From: Vibrio sp. VB16
Lineage (GTDB): Bacteria > Pseudomonadota > Gammaproteobacteria > Enterobacterales > Vibrionaceae
Length of the DNA: 64,000 nucleotides
Assembly (NCBI RefSeq): GCF_015594925.2
Contig: NZ_CP087590.1
Coordinates: forward strand, 3,572,986 to 3,636,985
Direction: 5' to 3'
The number at the start of each line of letters is the position of its first letter. The first letter of the stretch is position 1. Positions 1 through 12,897 of this stretch are shown here, in pieces. Made by a program: the position numbers and the translations under genes. The notes beneath the pieces were generated by a model that saw nothing but the letters and a program-made list of their open reading frames with translations, was not told the origin of the DNA and searched no databases.

Positions 1-540
1 TATAAGACTACCCACTACAAGAGCAAATACGGCCATAAAAGAGAAGTTACTACGCCAGCCAAATTGCTGAGTAATATAACTGCCTAGTATAGGAGCGAGT
101 GCGGGAATAAAGCATATTGCACCATTCAGATAGCTAATCATTCTGCCACTTCTTTCAGCACCAAACATGTCCCTAACGGTCGCAAAAGCTGCAACGGCTG
201 TCGCGCATGCTCCAAAACCTTGTAATAATCTAGCAATAAGTAAGAGTTCAATGCTACTCGCTAACCAAGCTAAGTAAGCACTCATGCCGTATATCATTAT
301 TCCAGTCAACGCTATTTTCTTGCGACCATATTTATCAGCTAAAGGGCCAGCGAATAGTTGCCCAACACCCATAGAGAATAAAAACCAGGTCACAGTGTCC
401 TGCGCCAACGCATGTTCCACGTGGAACGTTTCGGAGATTAGAGGTAGTGCCGGTAGATAGATATCGATAGCTAAAGGGCTAAACAGAACCAACATGACTA
501 ATAATGCCATTTGAAACTTATCCGTCGTTTGATTATTCAT
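1..540 (-). CDS. MFS multidrug exporter, Bcr/CflA type (5' part only)
   Basis: The first 180 codons of a gene that runs off the left edge. The product begins MNNQTTDKFQMALLVMLVLF and continues with SPLAIDIYLPALPLISETF, the usual first helix region of Bcr/CflA drug:proton antiporters. The major-facilitator loop motif appears as GPLADKYGRKK near residues 65-75 and RLLQGFGACATAV lies around residue 105. Inferred role: inner-membrane export of a small toxic compound or drug; the substrate cannot be told. It is divergent from the LysR gene at 647, with 106 bases between the two starts, which suggests that regulator controls it. No strong ribosome site precedes the ATG. The gene contains a parS-like palindrome. 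Confidence 0.85.
   Translation of the reverse strand, partial: MNNQTTDKFQMALLVMLVLFSPLAIDIYLPALPLISETFHVEHALAQDTVTWFLFSMGVGQLFAGPLADKYGRKKIALTGIMIYGMSAYLAWLASSIELLLIARLLQGFGACATAVAAFATVRDMFGAERSGRMISYLNGAICFIPALAPILGSYITQQFGWRSNFSFMAVFALVVGSLI
413..428. promoter_or_regulatory. parS-like ParB binding site inside the MFS gene
   Basis: TGTTCCACGTGGAACG. The inner 14 bases are a perfect palindrome and fit the chromosomal parS pattern TGTTNCACGTGAAACA except for G instead of A at position 12 and G at position 16. It lies within about 3.7 kb of two cleaner sites (3494, 4073), which supports a real ParB site embedded in coding sequence. Binding strength is uncertain because of the symmetric C/G change. 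Confidence 0.7.
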
Positions 541-646
541 TGTGATCACTTGCCATATCATATCGTGGACTCGCATAATATAGAGCTACTGATATGAACT
601 CAAATGGCTTATAATCATTACAACTATTCCTGCTTGGAATTTCACA

Positions 647-1588
647 ATGAACCTAGAGAATTTGTCTCGAACAGATTTAAACCTTCTAGTTTGCCTTAAA
701 GTTCTATTTGAAGAACTTAACGTCACAAGAGCAGCAAACCGTTTGTATGTCAGTCAGTCAGCGGTGAGTAAGTCGCTTGCAAAATTACGCATTCAATTTG
801 AAGACCCTCTTTTCGTAAGGACATCGCATGGTCTAAAACCAACACCAAGGGCTCTTAATTTACACCCCAAGTTAGACCGTTTAATACATCAATTAGAACT
901 TATTAACCAACCAGATATTTTTGCCCCTGATTCTTCTCGGATCAAATTCAATATCGCTTTAGTTGAAAGCGCTTATCCGCTCATTCTTCCACACTTTTTG
1001 CCGGCTCTTTTCAGTAATGCCCCCCACATCACCATAAGTTCTCACAATTGGAGAGATGAAACATTTCAAAATATACGTAACGGTGAATTGGATATAGGAA
1101 TAACGGGTAGAGATATAGACATGACTCACGCCGCGCTAACGACGCCAACGCCTAAATATATCTCTGAGACCGAAATATACCGCGATAGGCAAATGTGCGT
1201 CGTTCGAAAAAATCATCCCATATTGGATAAGGAGTGGACGTTAGATCGCTACCTAGAGCTTAGACATATCCAAGTACGTTGTGACGGGAGTGATCGATGG
1301 TTGTTGGACTACAAGTTGGCCGAACTGGGTTGCGAACGTGATATTGCTATCACCGTCCCAGACTTTAATAGTGCTTCCGCACTTTGTACTTATAGTGACT
1401 TTATATTTACTGCACCAAGCTATTTTACTAAACTCGTAGCGAATCATTATGATCTAACATTAGTGCCTCTCCCTTTGGACTTTCCTCCTATGGCATACAC
1501 GCTTTTTTGGAGTGTGGAGAGGGAGAATGACCCTGCGTTGAACTGGTTAAAAAACCTTATCATCGAAAAAACTCGACATCTAAGATAA
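647..1588 (+). CDS. LysR-family transcriptional regulator
   Basis: A 313-residue protein of usual LysR length. The N-terminal winged helix-turn-helix is clear: residues 8-70 contain DLNLLVCLKVLFEELNVTRA then YVSQSAVSKSLAKLR and DPLFVRTSHGLKPTPRA. The rest is the substrate-binding-like sensor domain with a GELDIGITG segment. The start ATG has a TGGA element 8-9 bases upstream. It is divergent from the MFS exporter on its left and 77 bases before the peptidase gene on its right, so the exporter is the most likely target by the usual LysR arrangement. The inducer is unknown. Confidence 0.88.
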   Translation: MNLENLSRTDLNLLVCLKVLFEELNVTRAANRLYVSQSAVSKSLAKLRIQFEDPLFVRTSHGLKPTPRALNLHPKLDRLIHQLELINQPDIFAPDSSRIKFNIALVESAYPLILPHFLPALFSNAPHITISSHNWRDETFQNIRNGELDIGITGRDIDMTHAALTTPTPKYISETEIYRDRQMCVVRKNHPILDKEWTLDRYLELRHIQVRCDGSDRWLLDYKLAELGCERDIAITVPDFNSASALCTYSDFIFTAPSYFTKLVANHYDLTLVPLPLDFPPMAYTLFWSVERENDPALNWLKNLIIEKTRHLR

Positions 1589-1671
1589 TGGTACACGATG
1601 CAACCGCTATGGCGTTCTGGTGACAGTTCGATTCTCAAACGTTCGACATCTTTACATTAAAAGGAATGATA

Positions 1672-3462
1672 ATGAACACTACAATATCGCAAAGGATAGA
1701 ATCCTTACGTACGTGGCTTACCACCCATAATTATGACGCAATTATCATTCCTCATGAGGATGAGTTCTTAGGGGAGTATATTCCCGCGCATAATGAACGA
1801 TTACATTGGGCGACCGGATTTACTGGTTCCGCTGGCGCAGCGGTTGTCACTAGGGACAACGCAGCCATATTCGTAGATGGTCGATATACCGTTCAGGTCA
1901 AAAACCAAGTACCTAGTGATTTATTTGAATATCATCATCTAACTGAAGCGCCCTACTGGCAGTGGCTAAATGCCCACAAGAATTCCGTTACAACCGTCGC
2001 TTATGATCCTCGAATGCATCCAGCGTCATGGCTTAATAATATTGGCGATCTACTAGATACCGAAATTCGACTAATAGAAACATCAGTCAATCCTGTCGAC
2101 GATTGTTGGAATGACCGTCCAGGTGCAAGCCTAACTAATATGCGCCTTATGGGCAAAGATATTGTAGGACAAGACAGTTTGTCGAAACGAGAATCTATAG
2201 CTGAAATACTATCCGACAAGAAGGCCGATGCGGCAGTCCTTACTCGATTAGATACCATCTGTTGGCTCTTGAACATACGAGGTTTGGATGTGTCTCGACT
2301 GCCAGTCCTGTTGTCACACGCCATTATTTATTCTGATGCTAGTGTTGATTTCTTTATAGAGCATGAACGTGTTTCCTCTAACTTTGGTACGCATGTAGGC
2401 GGTGACGTTACCATTGTGCATCCGAAGCAACTCACTCGACACTTAGAGAATCTAAGTGGTAAAAGTGTATTGTTTGACCCCACCTCTAGTAGCGCTTGGT
2501 TCAAGCTCCAGATGGATCGCTTTTCAGTCAATATGATAGATGAGGCTGATCCTTGTTTATTACTCAAAGCAGTTAAGAATTCCACCGAGATTGAAGGGAT
2601 GATTTCGAGCCACATCGTTGATGGGGTGGCAATGGTAAAATTCTTGAATTGGCTCGATGCCGAAGTTGAATCTGGGAGACTACATAATGAAGCCTATTTG
2701 TCAGACCGATTACAAAACTTCAGAGAAGAGCATGATGAATTGGTAGACCTTAGCTTCGACACTATTTCGGCTACTGGTTCTAATGCTGCTATGTGTCATT
2801 ATAATCATAACGATCAAGCGATTCCAGGGAGCCTAACACTGGACTCACTCTACTTAGTTGACTCTGGAGGTCAGTATCCTAACGGCACAACGGACATAAC
2901 ACGAACAGTAGCTATTGGTACACCAACAGTTGAAATGAAGACACTATTTACCCTCGTGTTAAAAGGTCATATTGGGATCGCAACAGCTATCTTCCCTCAT
3001 GGCACAACGGGGAGCCAGATAGATGTATTGGCAAGGCAACATTTGTGGGCTAATGGTTTTGATTTTGACCACGGAACCGGTCACGGTGTCGGTCATTTCT
3101 TAAGTGTTCATGAAGGACCACAGAGTATATCTAAGAGGCCGAATACCGTCGCCTTGTTGCCGGGAATGGTTGTTTCGAATGAACCCGGCTATTACCGAGC
3201 AAATAGTTTCGGTATACGTATCGAGAACTTAGAACTTATTGTTTCAAAGGTCACGAACGGGGACTTTTCTGGACTGGGCTTTCAGGAATTAACGCTCTGC
3301 CCTATCGACCTAAGATGCATAGACGTTAATCTTTTGACTAAGCCTGAATTACGGTGGTTAAACGCTTATCATAAAAAGGTACGCACAGTCTTAGCACCAC
3401 TCGTAGACAGCAAAATTGGTCTATGGCTAGACAATGCCACCTCGCCATTAAGTCATTCTTAA
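1672..3462 (+). CDS. Xaa-Pro aminopeptidase, M24B metallopeptidase
   Basis: About 596 residues, the long three-domain form of aminopeptidase P: two creatinase-like N-terminal domains followed by a pita-bread catalytic domain. Metal ligands are visible in order: D in LVDSGGQY (about residue 397), D in GTTDITRT (about 408), H in HGTGHGVGHFLSVHEGP (about 467-475), E in SNEPGYY and E in RIENLEL. It removes an N-terminal residue that precedes proline, normally in the cytoplasm. Two in-frame ATGs occur at 1666 and 1672; AAGGA abuts the first directly and sits 6 bases before the second, so 1672 is preferred. Cotranscription with the upstream LysR gene is possible but not shown. Confidence 0.9.
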   Translation: MNTTISQRIESLRTWLTTHNYDAIIIPHEDEFLGEYIPAHNERLHWATGFTGSAGAAVVTRDNAAIFVDGRYTVQVKNQVPSDLFEYHHLTEAPYWQWLNAHKNSVTTVAYDPRMHPASWLNNIGDLLDTEIRLIETSVNPVDDCWNDRPGASLTNMRLMGKDIVGQDSLSKRESIAEILSDKKADAAVLTRLDTICWLLNIRGLDVSRLPVLLSHAIIYSDASVDFFIEHERVSSNFGTHVGGDVTIVHPKQLTRHLENLSGKSVLFDPTSSSAWFKLQMDRFSVNMIDEADPCLLLKAVKNSTEIEGMISSHIVDGVAMVKFLNWLDAEVESGRLHNEAYLSDRLQNFREEHDELVDLSFDTISATGSNAAMCHYNHNDQAIPGSLTLDSLYLVDSGGQYPNGTTDITRTVAIGTPTVEMKTLFTLVLKGHIGIATAIFPHGTTGSQIDVLARQHLWANGFDFDHGTGHGVGHFLSVHEGPQSISKRPNTVALLPGMVVSNEPGYYRANSFGIRIENLELIVSKVTNGDFSGLGFQELTLCPIDLRCIDVNLLTKPELRWLNAYHKKVRTVLAPLVDSKIGLWLDNATSPLSHS

Positions 3463-3493
3463 TTGAAAGATAACATGCAGCCTAAACGCTGCA

Positions 3494-3509
3494 TGTTTCA
3501 CGTGAAACC
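3494..3509. promoter_or_regulatory. parS ParB binding site
   Basis: TGTTTCACGTGAAACC, 15 of 16 bases of the conserved bacterial parS sequence TGTTTCACGTGAAACA. It is intergenic, just after the peptidase gene. ParB encoded at 51686-52570 in this window is the expected binding protein. Confidence 0.92.
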
Positions 3510-4072
3510 TATCAAGACAATCTCACCATTAATCGCTTACGTACAATGTTCGATTGAAATACTGAACCTCAAAGCCGTAATTGAACTAGTGTCGATTAAA
3601 TCCAACCATACTCATTCCGACTATTTTTCGTTTCTTAAAATCGAATAATTCGAAGCTTCAATTGCGGTAACTCGAAAAGTCCCATTAGATGACTTGGAGA
3701 CCTCATAGGAAGTGTAAATTAACGAGAAAACATTAGAGAAAGAAAAATCTCGTCGCTCCAATTCAGTACTCCGCTAAATATAAACCCAGAGAAAAAGCCT
3801 CTGACCATCCAAATTTCAGATCAGTATCTACTATTAATTATTCAACACAAACTCTGGTAAATTTTATTACCTTCTCTAAAATAGCTCACAACATTTATTG
3901 AGCTACTCCAACATCGACTCTCCGACAAAACCTTTTATTGGCGAGCGAATATCGAAACTATTTACCATATTGAAAAAATAACAAGTAGTTTCTGGTCAGT
4001 TGGAAAGTAGCCCTATTGCATAGTTTGAAAAGTACAATCTCATTAATGGAATTATAGAGTTGCTATCATTTT

Positions 4073-4088
4073 TGTTTCACGTGAAACA
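4073..4088. promoter_or_regulatory. parS ParB binding site, perfect palindrome
   Basis: TGTTTCACGTGAAACA, an exact 16-base match to the canonical chromosomal parS, in the gap before crcB. It is 579 bases from the site at 3494, an arrangement typical of parS clusters that nucleate a ParB-DNA complex. Confidence 0.95.
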
Positions 4089-4282
4089 TAAGAGAGTATC
4101 GAGTAGGTTTTTGATATTAGAACACCGATAAACACAGGCACCTCAAAACAGATATTGCCAACGTGTTTTAACGGCTATCAAATTAATGGACGACACACAG
4201 ATCATTACTTTGGTTTATCTAATATCCTCTTAGACAAAAATCTTCCCACAGTAATGTCTATTTGCCAGAATAATGACTCAAT

Positions 4283-4666
4283 CTAAGTACGAGTCAGAAG
4301 CTGAAAACCTAACCATGCAGCGGAAATACTTAGAATTACATTAAGTAATATATTGAGTCCCATCTTAAAAAAGGCACCCTGCTGCAGCAATAAAACGTTA
4401 TCCATCGAAAAAGTAGAAAATGTTGTTAGGGCACCTAAAAAGCCAAGACCAATAACCTGTCTCCATGGAACCTGAGCCAATAACTCAGTCTCAAAAGCGG
4501 CAATAAGCAAACCCATAATGAAAGAACCCACAACGTTTACGGTTAATGTTCCATACGGAAAGCCCCTACCCATCAACATAACGCAAAGCTCGGAGATCAA
4601 ATATCGAGAGCACGCACCAAACGCTCCCCCTATCGCAATAAAACCTAAGATTGTAAACTGACTCAT
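4283..4666 (-). CDS. crcB: Fluoride channel CrcB (Fluc)
   Basis: A 127-residue membrane protein of usual CrcB length with four hydrophobic helices. Family motifs are present: GGAFGACSRYLISE at residues 13-26, TLTVNVVGSFIMG at 41-53 and GALTTFSTFS at about 78-87, including the phenylalanine and threonine residues that line the pore. It forms a dual-topology dimer that exports fluoride passively across the inner membrane. It stands alone on the minus strand. I looked for a fluoride riboswitch in the 250 bases upstream and could not recognise one. Confidence 0.93.
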   Translation of the reverse strand: MSQFTILGFIAIGGAFGACSRYLISELCVMLMGRGFPYGTLTVNVVGSFIMGLLIAAFETELLAQVPWRQVIGLGFLGALTTFSTFSMDNVLLLQQGAFFKMGLNILLNVILSISAAWLGFQLLTRT

Positions 4667-5278
4667 AATTAACCAAAGAAAAGAAACTTGACGATATTCT
4701 ATAGATTTAGCTATAAATTAACCAATAAAAATAATGCATAATCAGTATAGTTATGCCAACCAAATCATTAGATTTGAAATGTTACAGGCGTAACTTTAAC
4801 TGTATATAATCACATGCAGGCACTACTTGGTTGGTTTGCTTCTAAGATTATCTTGGATTCACTACTTAAACACTCCATTCGCTTGAGTACTTTCTAAATC
4901 TGGATTTTAAAATTTTGATCTGAGGTCACCTAATTTTAGGCTTCGCTGTTAGAAGTTACCGTTAATAAATTATCGCCATTGATAAGCGTTAGAACGCTCA
5001 CTACACATACTTTAGACTCTTATGGAAGGTTAATCGGGGTTTTACTGATTCGAGTTTCTAGAGGCCGCACGCGCTCCCTCTTCAACAAAAGCTAACCAAC
5101 AAAGCGACCACTATCCAGCCATTCTACTGGCGAGTTATACATTTATGACTGATATGGATGTCATTCCGCCGTCCGCTCTAGACATCCCTGTACATTTAGC
5201 AATGGATCTCCTTCCCATTGATGTCTGTTCCATGGAAGCGATATCGATACTCTGAAAAAGCGAGCCGATTCTTACTAA
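4667..5278. other. Intergenic region, possible decayed sequence beside the IS
   Basis: About 610 bases between crcB and the insertion sequence with no credible gene. Around 5065-5120 a stretch (GCACGCGCTCCCT, then AACCAACAAAGCGACCAC) resembles parts of the decayed tRNA-Asp copy at 6455-6556, which may be a further, much more eroded copy. This is a weak visual match only. Confidence 0.35.
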
Positions 5279-5280
5279 TA

Positions 5281-6387
5281 CCATTCCGGAAAATTAACTG
5301 GTCAGGTCTATCCAGCTTCTAGAACACATTTCCGTGACTCTCTTTGAGCTTTCTAAAAAGCCATTCCATGCGGTGCATATTTGAGAAACTATATCGTCAT
5401 AGTGCTCAAAACTTTGGTTGGCGAGGTAATGTTGTCGTAGCCAACTCCAAACTTGCTCGATAGGATTCAACTCCGGGGAATATGGTGGAAGTTTGATGAT
5501 ACTGACATTATCGAATTGGTTAACGATATCTTCGGTATGCCATCCTGCACCATCCATTATCACCACTGCATGACGCCCAATTTGGGTCATTTCAGATATC
5601 TGTTTCAAGTGTTCAATCATAATATCTTTATTGACCCAAGGGACGACCATTGCCTCACCTATACCTCTTGCGGGACAAACGGAACCAAACAGATAGGCGT
5701 ATTCAAATTGCTGTTGTTTCACAACTCGAGGCCGAGTTCCTCGTTCTGCCCAAAGTCGTGTTGTCGTGTTTTGCTGGCCGAATCTGGCTTCATCCTGAAA
5801 CCAAACATCAACGTGCTCAAGCCTTATGTGACCAGGGATCTTGAGGATCGTTTCAATTTTGAATTTTTTTAAAATCGTCCTGAGCTTGTGGCGATTGTTT
5901 AGGGTGTTTTGAGCGTGACGTTATCCAAGAAAAGCCCATATGCTCGAGCAGATAGTAGATGGAGTTTGGGTGATAGTGCTTATCGAAATTATTAATTATG
6001 TAAGCGTGTATATCACTGCCAGTCAGTCGACCACCTGATGAGTTTTCAGCTTCTGTTTTGATGTATTGGCTGAGTTGCTCACGTTGAGCCAGAGTCAAAA
6101 ATGCTGGTCTTCCAGTTCGTGGTTTTTCTTGGAAACCATCGATACCTTTTTCTAGAAAGATTTGAACCCATTTATTCACGCTGGTTCTACTCACTTTAAG
6201 AGATTTTGCAATTTGGGTTCTAGAAGCTCCGTCTTTGAAGTGTGCCAAGGCCAAAAAACGCATTTTCATCTGCATAGATTTTTGCTGACTAGCAAGCTTT
6301 TTGAAGTCGATATTATTGAGGCTTTTCATAGTGATAATAAGTTTGTTTCAGGTAGCCTCAATTAGATCATATTTTTACTTTAATTGG
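5281..6387 (-). mobile_element. IS630-family insertion sequence
   Basis: An element of about 1.1 kb defined by an IS630-type transposase gene on the minus strand and by likely ends: CCATTCC on the left and the reverse complement of CCAATTAAAG on the right, each flanked by TA (5279-5280 and 6388-6389), the dinucleotide duplicated by IS630 elements. The terminal repeats match only partly after the first few bases, so the ends are approximate. It sits between crcB and the 3' end of the rRNA operon. Confidence 0.75.
5294..6329 (-). pseudogene. IS630-family transposase, frameshifted
   Basis: Two frames together make one transposase of about 345 residues. The first (6329 to 5853) holds the N-terminal helix-turn-helix half, with RTQIAKSLKVSRTSVNKWV at residues 37-55. 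The second, running to 5294, holds the catalytic half: WFQDEARFG, VVIMDGAGWHT and PPYSPELNPIEQVW supply the DDE residues. The frames meet at a run of seven A's (minus strand, about 5864-5870); six A's would give one open frame reading DDFKKFKIET. This is either an inactivating one-base insertion or a slippage site that still allows some full-length product. Confidence 0.82.
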
Positions 6388-6403
6388 TATAAGCTTAAAA
6401 CTC

Positions 6404-6431
6404 AAAAAAGCCTCAGCATTTCTGTTGAGGC
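6404..6431 (-). terminator. Duplicate copy of the rrn terminator
   Basis: Stem GCCTCAGC / GTTGAGGC (plus strand) with loop ATTTCT and an A-run on the left, so a U-run for minus-strand transcripts. It is a near copy of the terminator at 6585-6612, displaced by 181 bases, with one pair changed to G-U type. Confidence 0.75.
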
Positions 6432-6454
6432 TTCTAAACTTTTCTTGTAAGAAC

Positions 6455-6556
6455 TGGCGGAGTGGACGGGACTCCCTTTCCGTTTACAACCACGCGCCCC
6501 CTGGCGTGACAGGCCGGCTTCCCCTAACAAAAAGCAACCAACTGAGCGGCCACACC
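6455..6556 (-). pseudogene. Decayed tRNA-Asp copy
   Basis: Begins with the same 20 bases as the 3' end of the intact tRNA-Asp gene at 6636 and keeps GGCGTGACAGGCCGG (the anticodon arm) and CAACCAACTGA (the D arm). An insertion replaces the T arm and the acceptor 5' strand no longer pairs (GCGGCCACACCA). It lies exactly 181 bases from the intact gene, as does the matching terminator, so it arose by tandem duplication of tRNA plus terminator. It cannot fold as a tRNA. Confidence 0.8.
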
Positions 6557-6584
6557 ACAGGGTATTCCTTTCTTCTATAAACGC

Positions 6585-6612
6585 AAAAAAGCCTCAGCAT
6601 TTCTGCTGAGGC
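6585..6612 (-). terminator. Rho-independent terminator of the rRNA operon
   Basis: Perfect 8-base stem GCCTCAGC (6591-6598) / GCTGAGGC (6605-6612) with a 6-base loop; the A-run at 6585-6590 gives a U-run in the minus-strand transcript. It is directly downstream of tRNA-Asp and ends the rRNA operon. Confidence 0.92.
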
Positions 6613-6635
6613 TTCTGAACTTTTTTTGTAAGAAC

Positions 6636-6712
6636 TGGCGGAGTGGACGGGACTCGAACCCGCGACCCCCGGCGTGACAGGCCGGTATTCTAACCAACTG
6701 AACTACCACTCC
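6636..6712 (-). tRNA. tRNA-Asp (GTC)
   Basis: 77 bases with encoded CCA. Acceptor GGAGTGG pairs with CCACTCC, the anticodon loop is CTGTCAC with anticodon GTC, and the T loop is GGTTCGAGTCC. It is the last gene of the rRNA operon, after 5S, as is common in Vibrio and E. coli rrn operons. Confidence 0.97.
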
Positions 6713-6804
6713 ACATGGTATTCTTACGACAATCGAAGTCTTATAAAACTTAGCTTTGATTGTTTTTGCCTTATCTTTCCTAAAAAAGATAAAACGATAT
6801 TAAA

Positions 6805-6922
6805 GCCTGGCGATGTCCTACTCTCACATGGGGAGACCCCACACTACCATCGGCGCTATTGCGTTTCACTTCTGAGTTCGGCATGGAATCAGGTGGGTCC
6901 ACAACGCTATGGTCGCCAAGCA
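6805..6922 (-). rRNA. rrf: 5S ribosomal RNA
   Basis: About 118 bases on the minus strand, beginning TGCTTGGCGACCATAGCG and ending CATCGCCAGGC; the two ends pair as in all 5S RNAs. It includes the conserved CCGAACTCAGAAGTGAAACG. Ends are placed by the terminal helix, accurate to a few bases. Confidence 0.96.
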
Positions 6923-7044
6923 AATTTGGTAAAGCTTCCTAATAACTTAGAAAACTTTAATAATCTGGATTACTGACCTAAATAAAAGTTCACACACATT
7001 CAATGTTCTTACATTGAGTCCACAAAACCCCTTGGGTGTTGTAT

Positions 7045-9935
<2,891 letters not shown>

Positions 9936-10226
9936 ATACAACCCCAAAGGGTTTCGCTTACGCGAAATAACAACGAATTGTTATTGTATTAGTAACCAAG
10001 GTTTCTATCGTTGCCTCATTATTTGAATGAGCGAGACAACATTTTCGATTTTGCCGGACTCAAATATTAAACAGTTAACCGAAGTTAGCTGTTTCCAAGA
10101 ACACTTGAATGTGTGTTGGTTTGTTATCACCGAAGTGACAACAAGTACCTAAATCTAAAAGATTTAGGATTTGAGAACTTTTATTTTGATAAATAATAAT
10201 CAATTATCTATCAGTCAGCTTTCCAA

Positions 10227-10240
10227 ATTGTTAAAGAGCA
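10227..10240 (-). promoter_or_regulatory. boxA of the 16S-23S spacer
   Basis: On the minus strand TGCTCTTTAACAAT, the boxA antitermination element bound by NusB/NusE, located about 290 bases before 23S. It keeps RNA polymerase resistant to Rho through the untranslated 23S. Confidence 0.85.
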
Positions 10241-10319
10241 AAGATTTCATACTTATAAAAATAAGCCAAAACCATTTTTAAATATTCTTTTCTCTATGCA
10301 GAGTAAAAACACTTAAAGA

Positions 10320-10395
10320 TGGTGGAGCTATGCGGGATCGAACCGCAGACCTCCTGCGTGCAAGGCAGGCGCTCTCCCAGCTGAGCTATAACCCC
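10320..10395 (-). tRNA. tRNA-Ala (TGC)
   Basis: 76 bases with CCA, in the 16S-23S spacer. It starts GGGGTTATAGCTCAG, the acceptor pairs as GGGGTTA / TAGCTCC with a G-U, and the anticodon loop CTTGCAC carries TGC. Confidence 0.97.
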
Positions 10396-10522
10396 ATCAG
10401 TTGGGTGTTTTTTTTGACAACTCATGAAATCTAATAAAGTTAACTCTTTTTAGACAAGGCAAATTGCAAGGAAGTGTATGTAAATACACGACGAACAATT
10501 TAACGCAGTATAAAGGAGAGTT

Positions 10523-10599
10523 TGGTGGGTCTGAGTGGACTTGAACCACCGACCTCCCGCTTATCAGGCGAGCGCTCTAACCAGCTGAGCTACAGACCC
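10523..10599 (-). tRNA. tRNA-Ile (GAT)
   Basis: 77 bases with CCA, in the 16S-23S spacer directly after 16S. It starts GGGTCTGTAGCTCAG, its acceptor pairs GGGTCTG / CAGACCC, and the anticodon loop CTGATAA carries GAT. The order 16S, Ile, Ala, 23S is the standard gammaproteobacterial spacer. Confidence 0.97.
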
Positions 10600-10738
10600 A
10601 TTCTTGCTTTATGCTTTCTCTTAGTTGAACTAAGAAAAATCATGATGCAATAACAGAAGATATTTCTGAGTTATCATCTCTTTGCTTTTCTAAACCTATT
10701 TCAATCTGTGTGAACACTCATCATGAGCAATCATCGTT

Positions 10739-12291
<1,553 letters not shown>

Positions 12292-12544
12292 AAGTTCTTT
12301 TTGGCTCAATGAATACTGACTTTAAATTGCCTTTTACTTTAGATAACCGAAGGTTAAATAGTAAAGTGTTCTTTAAAGTTCTATCACTCCAACAGAGTGA
12401 TATTTAAATAACTGTGTTCGATACCCGAAAGCATCAAATTAGGTCACTCAGTTCATTGAAACCGTTGTTGATTTCGTGCCCTAAAGCAGAGAATCATCTT
12501 CGATTGTCATCAACGAGTGCCCACACAGATTGATATAGGTTTAA

Positions 12545-12558
12545 ATTGTTAAAGAGCG
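12545..12558 (-). promoter_or_regulatory. boxA in the rrn leader
   Basis: Minus-strand CGCTCTTTAACAAT, the boxA antitermination signal, about 250 bases upstream of 16S and downstream of both rrn promoters. Confidence 0.85.
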
Positions 12559-12602
12559 TTGCTTGGATATCCCCGTTAAGGTCTGTCTTAAGCAAGGCGG
12601 CC

Positions 12603-12630
12603 ATTCTAGCGATTTCACGTGAAGTGTCAA
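12603..12630 (-). promoter_or_regulatory. rrn promoter P2
   Basis: On the minus strand TTGACA, 16 bases, TAGAAT, followed by a GC-rich discriminator (GGCCGCC) typical of stringently controlled rRNA promoters. It lies about 310 bases upstream of 16S. Confidence 0.85.
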
Positions 12631-12751
12631 ACACTTTTTTATTTATTTTTCACTTTACAAAAAATGAAAATAAATGTCGTTTCGCTGAGCTGTTCACCTA
12701 ACTGACATTGTGCGCTAACCCTTGTGGGCTGTGCCGTGTCAGTGTTGGCGC

Positions 12752-12779
12752 ATTATAGAGAGCTTAAGGATATTGGCAA
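12752..12779 (-). promoter_or_regulatory. rrn promoter P1
   Basis: On the minus strand TTGCCA, 16 bases, TATAAT, then GCGCC discriminator. It is about 150 bases upstream of P2; the AT-rich sequence before it (12780-12850) could act as an UP element. Two tandem promoters are the usual rrn arrangement. Confidence 0.85.
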
Positions 12780-12897
12780 CCCCTTTTTTATGATTTTCAC
12801 GATTTATTTACTGTTTGGACAGTTTTTATCCACTAAAGGCCAGTTTTACTAACTTTACTATTTGCATATACTCTATATAAGTAAATAAAAGGGATAA

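Larger units (their letters stand above)
3463..4282. other. Long intergenic region carrying two parS sites
   Basis: About 820 bases between the peptidase and crcB, AT-rich and without a convincing gene. A 61-codon TTG-initiated frame directly after the peptidase stop (to 3648) has no ribosome site and no recognisable product. The only clear content is the pair of 16-base ParB palindromes at 3494 and 4073. Confidence 0.6.

Noticed and set aside
1253..2615. Minus-strand frames opposite the LysR and peptidase genes
   Set aside because: Antisense shadows of real genes, no start signals or known products.
3463..3648. 61-codon frame after the peptidase
   Set aside because: TTG start abutting the previous stop, no ribosome site, no recognisable product, and it spans a parS site.
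4667..4900. Fluoride riboswitch before crcB
   Set aside because: I could not find the conserved pseudoknot elements; only a small GCATAA/TTATGC repeat is there.
5453..6365. Plus-strand frames across the insertion sequence
   Set aside because: Antisense to the transposase; no conserved features.
12609..12624. TTTCACGTGAA within the rrn P2 spacer as a parS site
   Set aside because: Only about 11 of 16 parS bases match; outer positions are wrong, and it forms the -10/-35 spacer of a promoter.
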